Positions 1 through 7,787 of a DNA stretch of 64,000 nt are shown here, piece after piece. Location: NCBI RefSeq assembly GCF_014655715.1, contig NZ_BNBM01000017.1, positions 62,001 through 126,000 on the forward strand, in the 5' to 3' direction. The translations under genes were made by a program, and so were the position numbers. The notes beneath the pieces were generated by a model. That model was not told the origin of the DNA, did no database searches, and worked only from the letters and a program-made list of their open reading frames with translations. The DNA comes from Streptomyces lanatus (GTDB taxonomy: Bacteria; Actinomycetota; Actinomycetes; Streptomycetales; Streptomycetaceae). Within the stretch, counting starts at the first letter, position 1; each line of letters begins with the position of its first letter.

Positions 1-2134
1 TCGCACCGCCGGAGGCGACCAGGGCGTCCGTCAGGGACTGCACCCGATCCTTGTGAGCCTGGGTGGCGCGGGCCGCCTCCTCCTGCCGGGAGGCGAGCAG
101 GCCGAGACCGATGGTGACGCCAGCAAGCGCAATACCGAGAGGGCCGCCCAAGGCCGAGGTGATACCGCCGATCGCGCGGGAGGCGACCCGGTTGGCCGCG
201 CCAATCCCGCGCATGGCGCCGGTGAAGCGGTTCCCTTGTGCCGCAGCACCCGAGTAGGCGAGTCCCATCCGCTGCCACATGGTGATCTGCGGGCCGATGA
301 CGCCGGGACCAAGACTGCCGCGCATCGTGGTTCCGAGCCCGCGCACGGAGGTCCCCGCGGCCGAGACGGAGGTACCGAAGCCCCGCAGCATTCCAGCGAC
401 GCCGCTGATCACCTTGAGGGCGAGCATCGTGCCCAGGAACGTGGCCAGAACGGTGTTCGCACCCGGGATGATGCCCATCAGCGTGTTGAAGACCTCCAGG
501 AGACCGGAGAAGGCCACCAGCAGTACACCGAGCCCACTACCGGCCGCGGCCAAGTTCCCGATCGCCGTGGCGATGTTCGAGATGACGCTGATGATCGCTG
601 GACCGACGGTCTGGCCGAGGGCATTGAAGAACGTTCCCAGCGCGGGCATCAGTTCGGTGCGGATCTGCCGTACGAGGTCGGTGATCCCGCCGTCCTTCAT
701 GGACCTGCCCAGTCCGCGCATCAGGTCGCCGAACAGCAGGTTGACCTCGTGGAAGGCGGGAGCAGCGTCTGAGAAAAACTGCTTCATCGCCTTCTGGCCG
801 GCGCCGGAGTTGGTCCAGCGCTGGAACCGGAGCATGCTGCCCTCGAGGCCGTCGAGCAGCGCGTTGCCGGTGTCCATCGCGGCCTTGCCGACACCGCCGA
901 GGCCCTTGATCAGGCTGACGGTGGTTCGGCCGAGCTGCGAGGCCTTGTCCCCTGCATGGTCGAGGAACTTGGCGAGGCTGCCGGTCTCCCGGCCAGCCTT
1001 CACGCTCGCGCGGAACCACTGGGTCATCCGCTCGCCGCCCTGGGCGACGCGCTCGACGAACGGGCCGCTGGCCACGAGGAAGTCCTTGGTGGCCGAACCC
1101 ATGTTGGCCAGGCCGTCCGTCAGGTGCCCGATGACGGTGCGGTTCGTGGCCGCGATCGTCTTGAAGTCCTTGCGGAACGGGCCGGTCTGCATGGCCTTGG
1201 CGCCGCGCTGCGCCAGGTCGCCCATCTGCTCGGCGGAGTCGCCGAGGGCGTCCTCCAGGAGCGGGAAGACCGTTTTTGCCAGGGGCTTGATGTCGTCGGC
1301 GACCTTGGAGAAAAGCCGGTCGCTGACCGACATGCGGACCTTGCTCCACGCCCCTTGCAGGGAGCCGACGGCCTTGACCGCGTCGCGGGCCGACGGCGAG
1401 AGCTTGTCCAGTGCCGCCTTGAGCTTCTTCTGCTGCGCCTCGGTGACCTTGCCGTCCGCGGCGAGCATCTTCTGGGCGGCGCTCTGCTGCTTGAGCGCCT
1501 CCCCGAACCCGGAGAACGCGATCTTCGTACCGATCGCGGCAGTGCCCGCCGCGGCGATCAGGCCCGGGATCGCACCGAGGACACCGACGGCGGGCGCGGC
1601 CGCGGAGACGAGCGCGGTCAGACCGGCGCCGTACTGGCCGATGAGTGCGACCGCGGGCTGGAGTAGGGAGACGATGGCGCCGATGCCGAGCATCCGCAGC
1701 CTGCGGCCGCCGCCCGGCATCCGCATGTTGACGGGGACGTTGACCGGGTTGCGGTCAGCCTCGCCCTGGGCGCCGGCGATGAGTCCGCGGAGACGGGCGA
1801 GGAGACCGCCGCCGCGGCCGCTGTCGCCGTCCCCGTCTGGGCGGACGGGGATGTTCAGGTCGGTGTCGTCGATGCGGCGCCGGATGCCGTCGAGGGTGGT
1901 GCGGAACCGCTCCTCGTCGATCTCGATGCGGATCTTCGCGGTGACGCCCTTGGACGCCTCCTTGACCGCTTCCTTGAGCCGTCGTTTCAGGCCCTTGGAG
2001 TCGACCTCGACCTTGATCTTGGCGGCCAGCCCTTCGGCGGCCGTCTCGACGGCCGTGCGCAGCCGTTCAGCGAACCCCGAAAGGTCGGCGACGACCGGCA
2101 CGTCGAGGCGGCCGGCCTGCAGGCCCTCAGCCAC
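1..2134 (-). CDS. Phage tail tape measure protein (partial, runs off left edge)
   Basis: This protein sets tail length and acts inside the siphovirus tail tube. The frame opens at a GTG at 2134, about 10 bases after AGAGGA, and stays open to base 1, so at least 711 residues are present and the C-terminus is missing. The start of the product is charged and helical (repeated KIKVEVDSKGLKRRLKEAV-like segments). A hydrophobic Gly/Ala-rich stretch rich in PGLIAAAG follows, then long amphipathic helices, as is usual for tape measures. The start overlaps the frameshifted tail chaperone stop by 8 bases, the normal place for this gene. A long plus-strand open frame over the same bases is a GC-bias shadow. 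Confidence 0.88.
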   Translation of the reverse strand, partial: MAEGLQAGRLDVPVVADLSGFAERLRTAVETAAEGLAAKIKVEVDSKGLKRRLKEAVKEASKGVTAKIRIEIDEERFRTTLDGIRRRIDDTDLNIPVRPDGDGDSGRGGGLLARLRGLIAGAQGEADRNPVNVPVNMRMPGGGRRLRMLGIGAIVSLLQPAVALIGQYGAGLTALVSAAAPAVGVLGAIPGLIAAAGTAAIGTKIAFSGFGEALKQQSAAQKMLAADGKVTEAQQKKLKAALDKLSPSARDAVKAVGSLQGAWSKVRMSVSDRLFSKVADDIKPLAKTVFPLLEDALGDSAEQMGDLAQRGAKAMQTGPFRKDFKTIAATNRTVIGHLTDGLANMGSATKDFLVASGPFVERVAQGGERMTQWFRASVKAGRETGSLAKFLDHAGDKASQLGRTTVSLIKGLGGVGKAAMDTGNALLDGLEGSMLRFQRWTNSGAGQKAMKQFFSDAAPAFHEVNLLFGDLMRGLGRSMKDGGITDLVRQIRTELMPALGTFFNALGQTVGPAIISVISNIATAIGNLAAAGSGLGVLLVAFSGLLEVFNTLMGIIPGANTVLATFLGTMLALKVISGVAGMLRGFGTSVSAAGTSVRGLGTTMRGSLGPGVIGPQITMWQRMGLAYSGAAAQGNRFTGAMRGIGAANRVASRAIGGITSALGGPLGIALAGVTIGLGLLASRQEEAARATQAHKDRVQSLTDALVASGGA

Positions 2135-2570
2135 GTCGGACCATTCCTCTCTGCGTGGCGGCGGCGAGCATCTGGCGGTGGCCGCTCATGCGGGGTGCCT
2201 GCGGTTCCGGGACGGAGTGCTGCGGCCGGGGCGGTGTGCCGGGGCTGCTGCGCGTCGTGGTGCCGGAGCGCGGCGGGCGAACGATGGTGGTCGGCTCCTC
2301 ACGCCGCTTGTCTGCGGCCAGGAGCCCGATCTCCTCGACAGCGAGCGCCAGGAGCTCGAGGACCTTGGTCCAGCCACCGAGTGGGGCTGAACGGACCCGG
2401 GAGTCGTCTGGCAGACCGTCGACGAGGGAGATCAGCCGGCGGAGTCCGAGGAATCCGGGTTGTCCGGGACGAAGCCAGACGCGTCGGGCGTCGATTCCGT
2501 GGTAGCGGGAGAGGTCGGCTTCGAGGTCTGAGAATCGCTCTCGGAGGAGTCGGCCGACCGAAAGAGCTTT
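2127..2570 (-). CDS. Tail assembly chaperone GT extension (-1 frameshift product of G)
   Basis: This frame has no start codon of its own. It is reached by -1 slippage at the GGGAAAG heptamer inside gene G. It reads ALSVGRLL, then DLSRYHGIDARRVW, LRRLISLVDGLPDDS and GGWTKVLELLALAVEE, the helical pattern of gpT domains in actinophage tail chaperones, and ends in an Arg/Pro-rich tail. The stop at 2127 overlaps the tape measure start by 8 bases. In the family, G and GT are made in a fixed ratio and load onto the tape measure protein during tail assembly. The frame and the slip site are read directly; use of the slip site is inferred from lambda and relatives. Confidence 0.85.
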   Translation of the reverse strand, partial: KALSVGRLLRERFSDLEADLSRYHGIDARRVWLRPGQPGFLGLRRLISLVDGLPDDSRVRSAPLGGWTKVLELLALAVEEIGLLAADKRREEPTTIVRPPRSGTTTRSSPGTPPRPQHSVPEPQAPRMSGHRQMLAAATQRGMVRRG

Positions 2571-2962
2571 CCCAACTCGACCCCGTAGACGCGGGCCAGG
2601 CCGGTCGTCAGCCGGACGTAGTCGGGTACGGACGGCTTCGCGTTGAGGAACTCCTGGTGCTGGTCCTCGAGGAGGATCGCGTACGTCTCACGGATCGCCT
2701 CGAGGAACTTCCGCGGCAGGCTCGGGCGGCGGAACAGGGCGTTGACGACTTCCTTGATCCCAGCGTCGCCGTCGCTGGAGTTGATGACGTCGGCCAGGAG
2801 CCCGACCAGGTCCAGCTCGTCGGACAGGATCGGGTCGAGCGCCGCCGCGGGCAACTCGGCGGGGAACACGACCTCGTGGTGGTCGGTGAGCTTGACCGGA
2901 ATCCCGTGAGGGAACTGAACCTCGCGCCGTTCGGCGGTCAGGTCGATGACGTGCGACGACAT
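2432..2962 (-). CDS. Tail assembly chaperone G
   Basis: A 176-residue protein with ATG at 2962, 6 bases after GAAGAGG. The helical N-terminal and central part (residues 1-130) contains LVGLLADVINSSDGD and LPRKFLEAIRETYAILLED. A Ser/Thr/Asp-rich tail follows the slip site. Position between the major tail protein and the tape measure, plus the slip site, identifies it as the zero-frame chaperone. Most ribosomes should end here, with a minority shifting into the T frame. A copy of the shared promoter-like element lies 55 bases upstream, so G, GT and the tape measure protein probably share a transcript. Confidence 0.86.
   Translation of the reverse strand: MSSHVIDLTAERREVQFPHGIPVKLTDHHEVVFPAELPAAALDPILSDELDLVGLLADVINSSDGDAGIKEVVNALFRRPSLPRKFLEAIRETYAILLEDQHQEFLNAKPSVPDYVRLTTGLARVYGVELGKLFRSADSSESDSQTSKPTSPATTESTPDASGFVPDNPDSSDSAG
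2567..2573 (-). other. Programmed -1 ribosomal frameshift slippery site GGGAAAG
   Basis: In the G frame the bases read TTG GGA AAG, which gives the canonical X XXY YYZ heptamer G GGA AAG, the same one used by phage lambda G/T. Slipping back one base joins G to the open T frame that runs to 2127. No other uninterrupted route into T was found. Confidence 0.9.
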
Positions 2963-3016
2963 GTGCGTGACCTCTTCGTGAGTGCGTAGCTGGGTGCCGG
3001 TTTCGGCAGCGCGCGG

Positions 3017-3047
3017 ACAGTGGCAGCGCTGCGCGGCTTGTGTCGCG
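3017..3047 (-). promoter_or_regulatory. Shared phage promoter-like element, copy 1 (before G)
   Basis: The upstream box CGCGACACAAGC (3036-3047) is followed, 13 bases on, by CACTGT (3017-3022). Gene G begins 55 bases downstream behind its own ribosome-binding site. It matches the consensus CGCGACRYWARS-N13-CANNNT seen before other phage genes in this window. Confidence 0.7.
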
Positions 3048-3051
3048 GCGT

Positions 3052-3091
3052 GCGGCCCCCCTGCCTCGTGAGGGCGGAGAGGGGCGGCCGC
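3052..3091 (-). terminator. Hairpin after the major tail protein
   Basis: GCGGCCCCCCT (3052-3062) pairs with AGGGGCGGCCGC (3080-3091) with one bulged base, across a 17-base loop. It begins 10 bases past the stop of the major tail protein gene and just upstream of the promoter-like element for G, so it fits a boundary between transcripts. Confidence 0.5.
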
Positions 3092-3100
3092 AGGCCTGGG

Positions 3101-3934
3101 TCACGCGTAGGTGAAGCCGCCGGTCTTGGTGATGCTGCCGCCCGCGGTCGTGACGACGACGTCCTTGGCTCCGCTGGTGCTGGCCGGGGTGGTGACGGTC
3201 AGCTCGGTGTCGCTCTCCACCGTCAGCTCGGTGCCGTTGGTACCGCCGAAGGACACGGTGGTCGCACTGTCGAGGTCGGTACCGACGATCGTGACGACGG
3301 TGCCTCCAGCGATCGGGCCGGTGCTCGGCGTCACGGTGCTGATGGTGGGCGCCGGGGGCTGGAACGCCGGGTCGTCCGTCAGCACGTACCAGGGATCCGT
3401 GTCGTCGCCGCCTTGGACGGCTAGGCGCAGCGGCAGCACCGATTCCTTGGTCTTGGCGAGGTCCTTGGAGACGCCTTCCATCTGCATCGTGCGGGGGATG
3501 ATGTACCGGTAGTGCTTGCCGCCGTCGATGACCTCGATGCACCCGGCGATTTCAGTACGGCCCCCGATGCGGGGCGGGGCGAACTTGAAATGCTTCGGAC
3601 CGCCCCCGGAAGGCGTCACGGCCGTGATTCGGCCGCCGCCGTACACCGCCCGGAAGTTCCGGCCGGACCACTGCTGCAGGTCCACCTCGACGGTCGCCGC
3701 GTCGGTCGTTTGGAAAGTTCGGGTGGGGTACGAGGACTGGGCGGAACGGACCTGTTCGAAGTTCGGCTCAGAGTTGAACTTCAGGCTGTCCTCGGTGAAC
3801 AGGCCGACCGTGTACCACCCTGCGGGCATGGCCACCGTGGCGTCGGCCGGGGCGACGGTCCCGACCGGGGCCAGCCACAGGCGGCTGAGCTGAGGGATGA
3901 GAATCTCGTTGTTGTTCGTGGTCTCGCCAGCCAT
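3101..3934 (-). CDS. Major tail tube protein with C-terminal IPT/TIG (Ig-like) domain
   Basis: A 277-residue protein with ATG at 3934, behind AAGGAG. Residues 1 to about 190 have the beta-rich character and position of a siphovirus tail tube subunit, including a segment FNSEPNFEQVRSAQSSYPTR. Residues about 195-277 are an IPT/TIG-type immunoglobulin-like domain, with ISTVTPSTGPIAGGTVVTI followed by VSFGG and ending KTGGFTYA. In many siphophages an Ig-like domain decorates the tail tube surface. The domain is closely related to the one at the end of the protein at 7234-7698; the last 28 coding bases of the two genes are identical. Confidence 0.82.
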   Translation of the reverse strand: MAGETTNNNEILIPQLSRLWLAPVGTVAPADATVAMPAGWYTVGLFTEDSLKFNSEPNFEQVRSAQSSYPTRTFQTTDAATVEVDLQQWSGRNFRAVYGGGRITAVTPSGGGPKHFKFAPPRIGGRTEIAGCIEVIDGGKHYRYIIPRTMQMEGVSKDLAKTKESVLPLRLAVQGGDDTDPWYVLTDDPAFQPPAPTISTVTPSTGPIAGGTVVTIVGTDLDSATTVSFGGTNGTELTVESDTELTVTTPASTSGAKDVVVTTAGGSITKTGGFTYA

Positions 3935-3973
3935 GGCGGGCTTCTCCTTGGTGTCCGGTACTAGGGCGCGGAC

Positions 3974-4004
3974 ACCTTGGAGAGCCGGGGTGGTTAACGT
4001 CGCG
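3974..4004 (-). promoter_or_regulatory. Shared phage promoter-like element, copy 2 (before major tail protein)
   Basis: CGCGACGTTAAC (3993-4004), 13 bases, then CAAGGT (3974-3979). The major tail protein ATG at 3934 lies 39 bases beyond, with its own AAGGAG. Confidence 0.72.
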
Positions 4005-4007
4005 TCG

Positions 4008-4433
4008 TCACGGATGCAGGGTGACGGAGAGGTTCATGACCCACCTGGGTTGGCCGTCGACGAGCGGTGACCACACGAGCAGCCCGGACGGCTTGATGCC
4101 GCTGATGACCGGTCGGCCGGGAACGTGGGGTGCCTCCACGAGCTCCTGGGCGGCCGTGGCGCAGCGGAGCAGGATCCGCCGTAGTTCGGCCTTGCCCGGC
4201 CATCCGCCCGGGTCGCCGTACGCCTCGAGCGTCACCTCCGGGGCGATGGCCCAGTTCAGGTCCCGCAGGTCCCCGCCGGGGCCGTGGTCGATGCGCAGGT
4301 GCGGCCAGGGCGCCTCTTGGATTCCGGACACACGGCCCGGGCCGCCGAGCGCGTCGGCGACCTCGGGGTGTGCCTGTAGCCAGGCGAGGATCGCGGAGAC
4401 CGGATCCGCGTCCGCCAGGGTGAGCTCGCTCAT
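4008..4433 (-). CDS. Tail terminator / tail completion-like protein
   Basis: A 141-residue protein with ATG at 4433, overlapping the stop of the preceding gene. It reads like the DUF3168/tail-terminator group: an N-terminal helix DPVSAILAWLQAHPEVADAL, then alternating strands ending in WVMNLSVTLHP. Position directly before the major tail protein supports the role, which is to cap the tail and join it to the head. The assignment rests on position and secondary-structure pattern, so a different connector role is possible. Confidence 0.6.
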   Translation of the reverse strand: MSELTLADADPVSAILAWLQAHPEVADALGGPGRVSGIQEAPWPHLRIDHGPGGDLRDLNWAIAPEVTLEAYGDPGGWPGKAELRRILLRCATAAQELVEAPHVPGRPVISGIKPSGLLVWSPLVDGQPRWVMNLSVTLHP

Positions 4434-4717
4434 CAGACCTGGTTGGCGTAGCCCTGGCCGCGAAGCCGGTGGGCGTAGTCCGGGGAGACGAGGAGCTTGG
4501 CGCCCGGCGGGTAGTCGGTGCCGTCGATGGTGTGGTGGTGCGCCAGAGTGACGGCGACCGGGTCGACGCCGGCGGGCAGTGCGGGGCCGACGACGTCCGG
4601 ATCCGGGGCTGCCGCCTTGCGGGTGGGGCGGGCCGGGGCGGTCTCGGTGACGGCCTCGGTGGTTTCCTCCGCCGCGGTGTCCGCAGCGGGCTTCTTGGTG
4701 GTGGAGTTCGTAGCCAT
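4433..4717 (-). CDS. Small Ala/Thr-rich phage structural protein
   Basis: A 94-residue protein. Residues 1-45 are low-complexity Thr/Ala/Glu/Pro (repeated AAEETTEAVTE-like runs). The rest is a compact segment with HHHTIDGTDYPPGAKLLVSPD, which resembles the short head-protein domains found next to connector genes. ATG at 4717 lies 7 bases after the -10-like box of the promoter-like element, with no Shine-Dalgarno sequence between them, so the mRNA is probably leaderless. The stop overlaps the next start. The precise role is not recognised. Confidence 0.7.
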   Translation of the reverse strand: MATNSTTKKPAADTAAEETTEAVTETAPARPTRKAAAPDPDVVGPALPAGVDPVAVTLAHHHTIDGTDYPPGAKLLVSPDYAHRLRGQGYANQV

Positions 4718-4724
4718 GGCGCGC

Positions 4725-4754
4725 ACTGTGCGGGCGTGGGCCGCTTGTGTCGCG
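4725..4754 (-). promoter_or_regulatory. Shared phage promoter-like element, copy 3 (leaderless start)
   Basis: CGCGACACAAGC (4743-4754), 12 bases, CACAGT (4725-4730), then 7 bases to ATG 4717. The tight spacing argues that the second box is a true -10 element and that transcription starts at or next to the start codon. Confidence 0.75.
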
Positions 4755-4757
4755 CCC

Positions 4758-5294
4758 TCAGCGGCGAGCGGCGACGATGGCGGCCGCGCGGGACATGAAG
4801 TGTGTGCCGTCGGCGCGCAGGTTGCCCGGGTAGACGGTGCCCACCTCGGCCTCGACGACCATGGGGGCCTGGACCGAGACGGTGACCGTGACCCGCTTCC
4901 CGGCGACCACCGGCTGACCGGTGTTGATGTGCCGGGCGATGCCCTCCGGGTCCTTGTGCGCGCGGCAGCGGCAGTTTTTGAGGTTGGCGACGGCCCGGGA
5001 GCTCTCGTCGAGCGGCTCGAGCATGTACGTCGTGGGGCCTACGCCGCGGTGTTCCATATCCCACTGCATGGAGTCGATCGCGAAGCGCAGATTCCCGGGG
5101 ACTTCCTGCCCGTTGGCGGCGACGTGGGTGGGGCGGACCTTGTGGTCGCCCATGGTCACCCATCGCTTGGTGGGCGGGGCCAAGAGCTTCGCCTCGATCT
5201 CGACCTGGCGGGCGATGCGCTGCACCGCGGGGGCCAGCATGCGGGCGAGCTGCGCCTCCAGGCCCTGCGCTGGGGTGAACTTCGCACTGGCCAT
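4758..5294 (-). CDS. Head-tail joining (HK97 gp10-like) protein
   Basis: A 178-residue protein with ATG at 5294, sharing one base with the upstream stop. It begins with an amphipathic helix (QGLEAQLARMLAPAVQRIAR). In the middle it has a segment KNCRCRAHKDPEGIARHI and it ends in a beta-rich part. The place between the head-closure-type protein and the tail terminator is where gp10-like neck proteins lie. No direct family motif could be confirmed, so the product name is inferred from gene order. Confidence 0.55.
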   Translation of the reverse strand: MASAKFTPAQGLEAQLARMLAPAVQRIARQVEIEAKLLAPPTKRWVTMGDHKVRPTHVAANGQEVPGNLRFAIDSMQWDMEHRGVGPTTYMLEPLDESSRAVANLKNCRCRAHKDPEGIARHINTGQPVVAGKRVTVTVSVQAPMVVEAEVGTVYPGNLRADGTHFMSRAAAIVAARR

Positions 5295-5626
5295 CACGGC
5301 ACCTCGGGCGGGTTGAGCGTGGCGGTGGCCTGGACGTAGTCGACATCCGGGACGCCGGGGACCGCATGCTCGCGAGTGCTCGACAACGTCCAGGACCGGC
5401 CGGTCTCGTCGGAGATGGTGTCGCCCTCCTTGACCGGCCAGGCCTGCGGATCGAGCCGTACCGACCACGAGCCGTCGGGCTGCTCGAGGACCGACCCGGG
5501 CCAGGTGCCGCGCGGGGCTGGCTTCTGGTTCGGGTTCGGCGGAACGGGCACGCCGTTAGCGTCGCGCGCCCACGGGTGGGCGAGCGCGTACACCGTGAGC
5601 ATGGCGTTCGGCAGCACAACGGCCAT
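5294..5626 (-). CDS. Head closure (stopper)-type protein
   Basis: A 110-residue beta-rich protein (VLEQPDGSWSVRLDPQAWPV, GDTISDETGRSWTLSS), ATG at 5626. Its size, its beta-barrel-like pattern and its place between the adaptor-like gene and the gp10-like gene fit the head-tail stopper group, which closes the connector channel after packaging. The stop overlaps the next ATG, so the two are translationally coupled. Confidence 0.55.
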   Translation of the reverse strand: MAVVLPNAMLTVYALAHPWARDANGVPVPPNPNQKPAPRGTWPGSVLEQPDGSWSVRLDPQAWPVKEGDTISDETGRSWTLSSTREHAVPGVPDVDYVQATATLNPPEVP

Positions 5627-5644
5627 CGTCGGCAGCTCCCTTCG

Positions 5645-6499
5645 TCAGCGGCGGCCGCGGGTGGAGGAGTACGGCCACGGCGGGCGTGCGGGCCGGTTGA
5701 GGGGCTGGAACAGGCGGCGCTTCCACCGCGAGAGGCTGCTGAGCTCGGGCAGGGCGCCGGCCTGGCCGGTGGTCGGTGCCGACTCGTAGGAGATCGACTG
5801 TCCCTCCGCGCTGACGGAGGACACGCGGCGGCCCTGGGAGCCGACGCCGCCGGGGCGGAGCCGCTCGGACTCCGCGGCGTGCGTGGTCACGTACCGGACG
5901 ACCGGGTCGTTGGCGGCGCCGTCGAATCCGACGAGGAAGTCGACGTCGTAGGTGCCATCTCCGCGGTCGCGGTAGGCGGAGACCTGGACCAGGTCGTCGG
6001 CCTCGAACGGCCACGAGTCGGGGTCCTCGAGGTCCTCGTGGTGGCGCCAGTACGGGGTGAGGGCGGTACGGGTGACGAGCTGGGGGATGACGGGCTGGCC
6101 GAGGTAGGAGACGACGTCGGCCTGTGCCTTGCGGATGGCGGTGAGCAGGTCGTCGCGCTGCTCGGCATTGAGCGGGAGGGCAACGCCGAGTTCCTTGGCG
6201 ACTGCTTCGGGGGAACTGACGAGGCCCAGCCCGAGAGGCAAGTCCAGGCGTACGGACTCGTCCTTGACGGGCTGGGCTCCCTCGCTCGGGGTGAAGGAGA
6301 CGGTGGCCCAGTAGCGGCCGGGAGGCACGTCCGGCAACGTGAACCGGTAGACGCCGGCACGCAGCCGGGTGGCCGGTCCAGCGCCCGAAACGAAGGTGGT
6401 GCGATCCGGACCGTCGTAGAGGGACACGCTGGTGACCTGCCCTCCGGCCGGTTCGGGGTCGTATTGCGCCCCGCCGTACATGGGCCTGTAGTCGAACAC
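5645..6499 (-). CDS. Head-tail adaptor-like protein with N-terminal beta domain
   Basis: A 284-residue protein, ATG at 6499. Residues 1-80 look like a beta-sandwich (VTSVSLYDGPDRTTFVSG and VYRFTLPDVPPGRYWATVSF). Residues about 95-200 hold helices such as LNAEQRDDLLTAIRKAQADVVSYLGQ followed by WPFEADDLVQVSAYRDRGDG, like connector adaptor (gp6/gp15-type) proteins. The C-terminus is basic (RWKRRLFQP). The added N-terminal domain is unusual for an adaptor and may be a surface decoration. Confidence 0.55.
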   Translation of the reverse strand: MFDYRPMYGGAQYDPEPAGGQVTSVSLYDGPDRTTFVSGAGPATRLRAGVYRFTLPDVPPGRYWATVSFTPSEGAQPVKDESVRLDLPLGLGLVSSPEAVAKELGVALPLNAEQRDDLLTAIRKAQADVVSYLGQPVIPQLVTRTALTPYWRHHEDLEDPDSWPFEADDLVQVSAYRDRGDGTYDVDFLVGFDGAANDPVVRYVTTHAAESERLRPGGVGSQGRRVSSVSAEGQSISYESAPTTGQAGALPELSSLSRWKRRLFQPLNRPARPPWPYSSTRGRR

Positions 6500-6509
6500 C
6501 CCGAGCTCC

Positions 6510-7085
6510 TTACTTCTCGGACTGGCTGGCGAGCCGCGCGGCCTGGTCCTGCAGGCGCTCCTTGATGCGCGCGGCGACGCCCTCGGAGAGGCGGGCGCCC
6601 GCGGGCTGCAGCAGGCGGTGGACAGGGTTGCGGTGCGGCCCGAGGAACGTCTTCTCGACCAGGCGCACGGTGCACACGAGGGTGGAGCCGTATGGGGTGA
6701 GAGGGACGAACACGGAGTCCACGTCGGCCGGAGGCTCCTTTGTGGCGTCGTCGACGATGACCTCGGCGAGGTTCTCCTCGTCGGGGATGACCTCGGTCGG
6801 GGTGGCGTACACGGGCGCGGCGGGGGCCGCCGGGGGCTCCTGGACGGCCGGGGGCTCGAGCGGCGCAGCCTCGGGCGCCTTCGGAGTGCTGTCGGTGGCT
6901 GCGGCCGGATCCTCGACGACGGGGGCCGTCTCCTCGGCGGCCACCGTGGTGTTGGTGTCTCCAGCGGTCGCGGGCTCGTCCGCCGCCGCGGTGCTGGCTG
7001 TGGAATCCGCGGCCTCGGTGGTGGCGTCGGTGGCCTCCGCGGGCTTCGCAGCCGCGGTCTTACGGGTACGGGTGGTGGCTGCCAT
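6510..7085 (-). CDS. Ala/Glu-rich phage structural protein
   Basis: A 191-residue protein, ATG at 7085 behind GAGAGGGAG. Residues 1-100 are low-complexity Ala/Thr/Glu/Pro. Residues about 105-191 form a small ordered domain (VFVPLTPYGSTLVCTVRLVEK, then GPHRNPVHRLLQPAGARLSEG) with a helical end. It shares its Thr/Lys/Ala-rich start with the 94-residue protein at 4433-4717. It is the first gene of a transcript that continues into the connector genes. Function is not recognised. Confidence 0.65.
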   Translation of the reverse strand: MAATTRTRKTAAAKPAEATDATTEAADSTASTAAADEPATAGDTNTTVAAEETAPVVEDPAAATDSTPKAPEAAPLEPPAVQEPPAAPAAPVYATPTEVIPDEENLAEVIVDDATKEPPADVDSVFVPLTPYGSTLVCTVRLVEKTFLGPHRNPVHRLLQPAGARLSEGVAARIKERLQDQAARLASQSEK

Positions 7086-7125
7086 GGGTGGCTCCCTCTC
7101 GGGGGTTCTTGTCCGGACGGCGCGC

Positions 7126-7156
7126 ACCCTGCACACCGGACGCTGCTTGTGTCGCG
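7126..7156 (-). promoter_or_regulatory. Shared phage promoter-like element, copy 4
   Basis: CGCGACACAAGC (7145-7156), 13 bases, CAGGGT (7126-7131). The first gene of the connector transcript begins 40 bases downstream. Confidence 0.72.
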
Positions 7157-7186
7157 CCCTGCCTCGAGCGGGTGGGAGCGAAGTGA

Positions 7187-7224
7187 CCCGGGCGGCCCCT
7201 GGTTGGTGCGGAGGGGCGCCCGGG
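7187..7224 (-). terminator. Hairpin after the IPT/TIG decoration-like gene
   Basis: CCCGGGCGGCCCCT (7187-7200) pairs with AGGGGCGCCCGGG (7212-7224) with one bulged base, across an 11-base loop. It lies 10 bases after the stop at 7234 and before the next promoter-like element. Confidence 0.6.
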
Positions 7225-7233
7225 GCAGGTGGA

Positions 7234-7698
7234 TCAGGCGTAGGTGAAGCCGCCGGTCTTGGTGACGTTGCCGGCGTCGTCGACCAGGACGACGTCCTTC
7301 GCCCCGGCAGTACCGGCCGGAGAGGTCACGGTCAGCTTCGTGGCGGAAACGATGGTCAGGGCCGTGCCTGCCGTGCCGCCGAACGTGACCGACGACACCC
7401 CGTCCAGGTTGGTGCCGGTGATGGTGACGGCCGTGCCGCCCGCCGTCGGCCCCGTGGCCGGGCTCACCGTGGCGATGGTCGCGGCCGGGAACAGCTTGTC
7501 GATCTCGGACTGACGCAGTACGGCACCCGCCTTGTAGGCGAGGGTTTTGATCGATCCCTCGGGCTGCTTGTCGCCGTTCTCGGTGTACGGGCGGGTGTTG
7601 TAGATGTCCTGAGTGACGACCTTCTCGGGATCGGTGACGGCGTTCGCCGGGAACGCGGCCTTAGTGACCCGGGTGCCGTCTGCCTTGTAGAGGCCCAT
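7234..7698 (-). CDS. Head decoration-like protein with IPT/TIG domain
   Basis: A 154-residue protein, ATG at 7698, behind AGGAAGGACAACC. Residues 1-70 form a small domain (MGLYKADGTRVTKAAFPANA) of the kind seen in minor capsid decoration proteins. Residues about 72-154 are an IPT/TIG domain (ISTVxP-like TIATVSPATGPTAGGTAVTI, then VTFGGTAGTALTI) ending KTGGFTYA. The second domain is a close relative of that on the major tail protein, so one display domain appears on two structural proteins. It has its own promoter-like element and hairpin, hence is probably monocistronic and highly expressed. Confidence 0.68.
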   Translation of the reverse strand: MGLYKADGTRVTKAAFPANAVTDPEKVVTQDIYNTRPYTENGDKQPEGSIKTLAYKAGAVLRQSEIDKLFPAATIATVSPATGPTAGGTAVTITGTNLDGVSSVTFGGTAGTALTIVSATKLTVTSPAGTAGAKDVVLVDDAGNVTKTGGFTYA

Positions 7699-7735
7699 GG
7701 TTGCGGTTGTCCTTCCTAGGGATAACGGTCGACGC

Positions 7736-7766
7736 AGGATGAGGAACAGAGAGGCCTTGGGTCGCG
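7736..7766 (-). promoter_or_regulatory. Shared phage promoter-like element, copy 5
   Basis: CGCGACCCAAGG (7755-7766), 13 bases, CATCCT (7736-7741); ATG 7698 is 37 bases further on. The first box departs from consensus at two positions but the spacing is exact. Confidence 0.62.
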
Positions 7767-7787
7767 CGCTGCCGGGAGAAGGGGGCA

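Noticed and set aside
279..2390. A 703-codon plus-strand frame over the tape measure region
   Set aside because: The minus strand gives a helical tape-measure-type product joined to the frameshifted chaperone. The plus frame is compositionally odd (Ser/Ala/Arg) and antisense.
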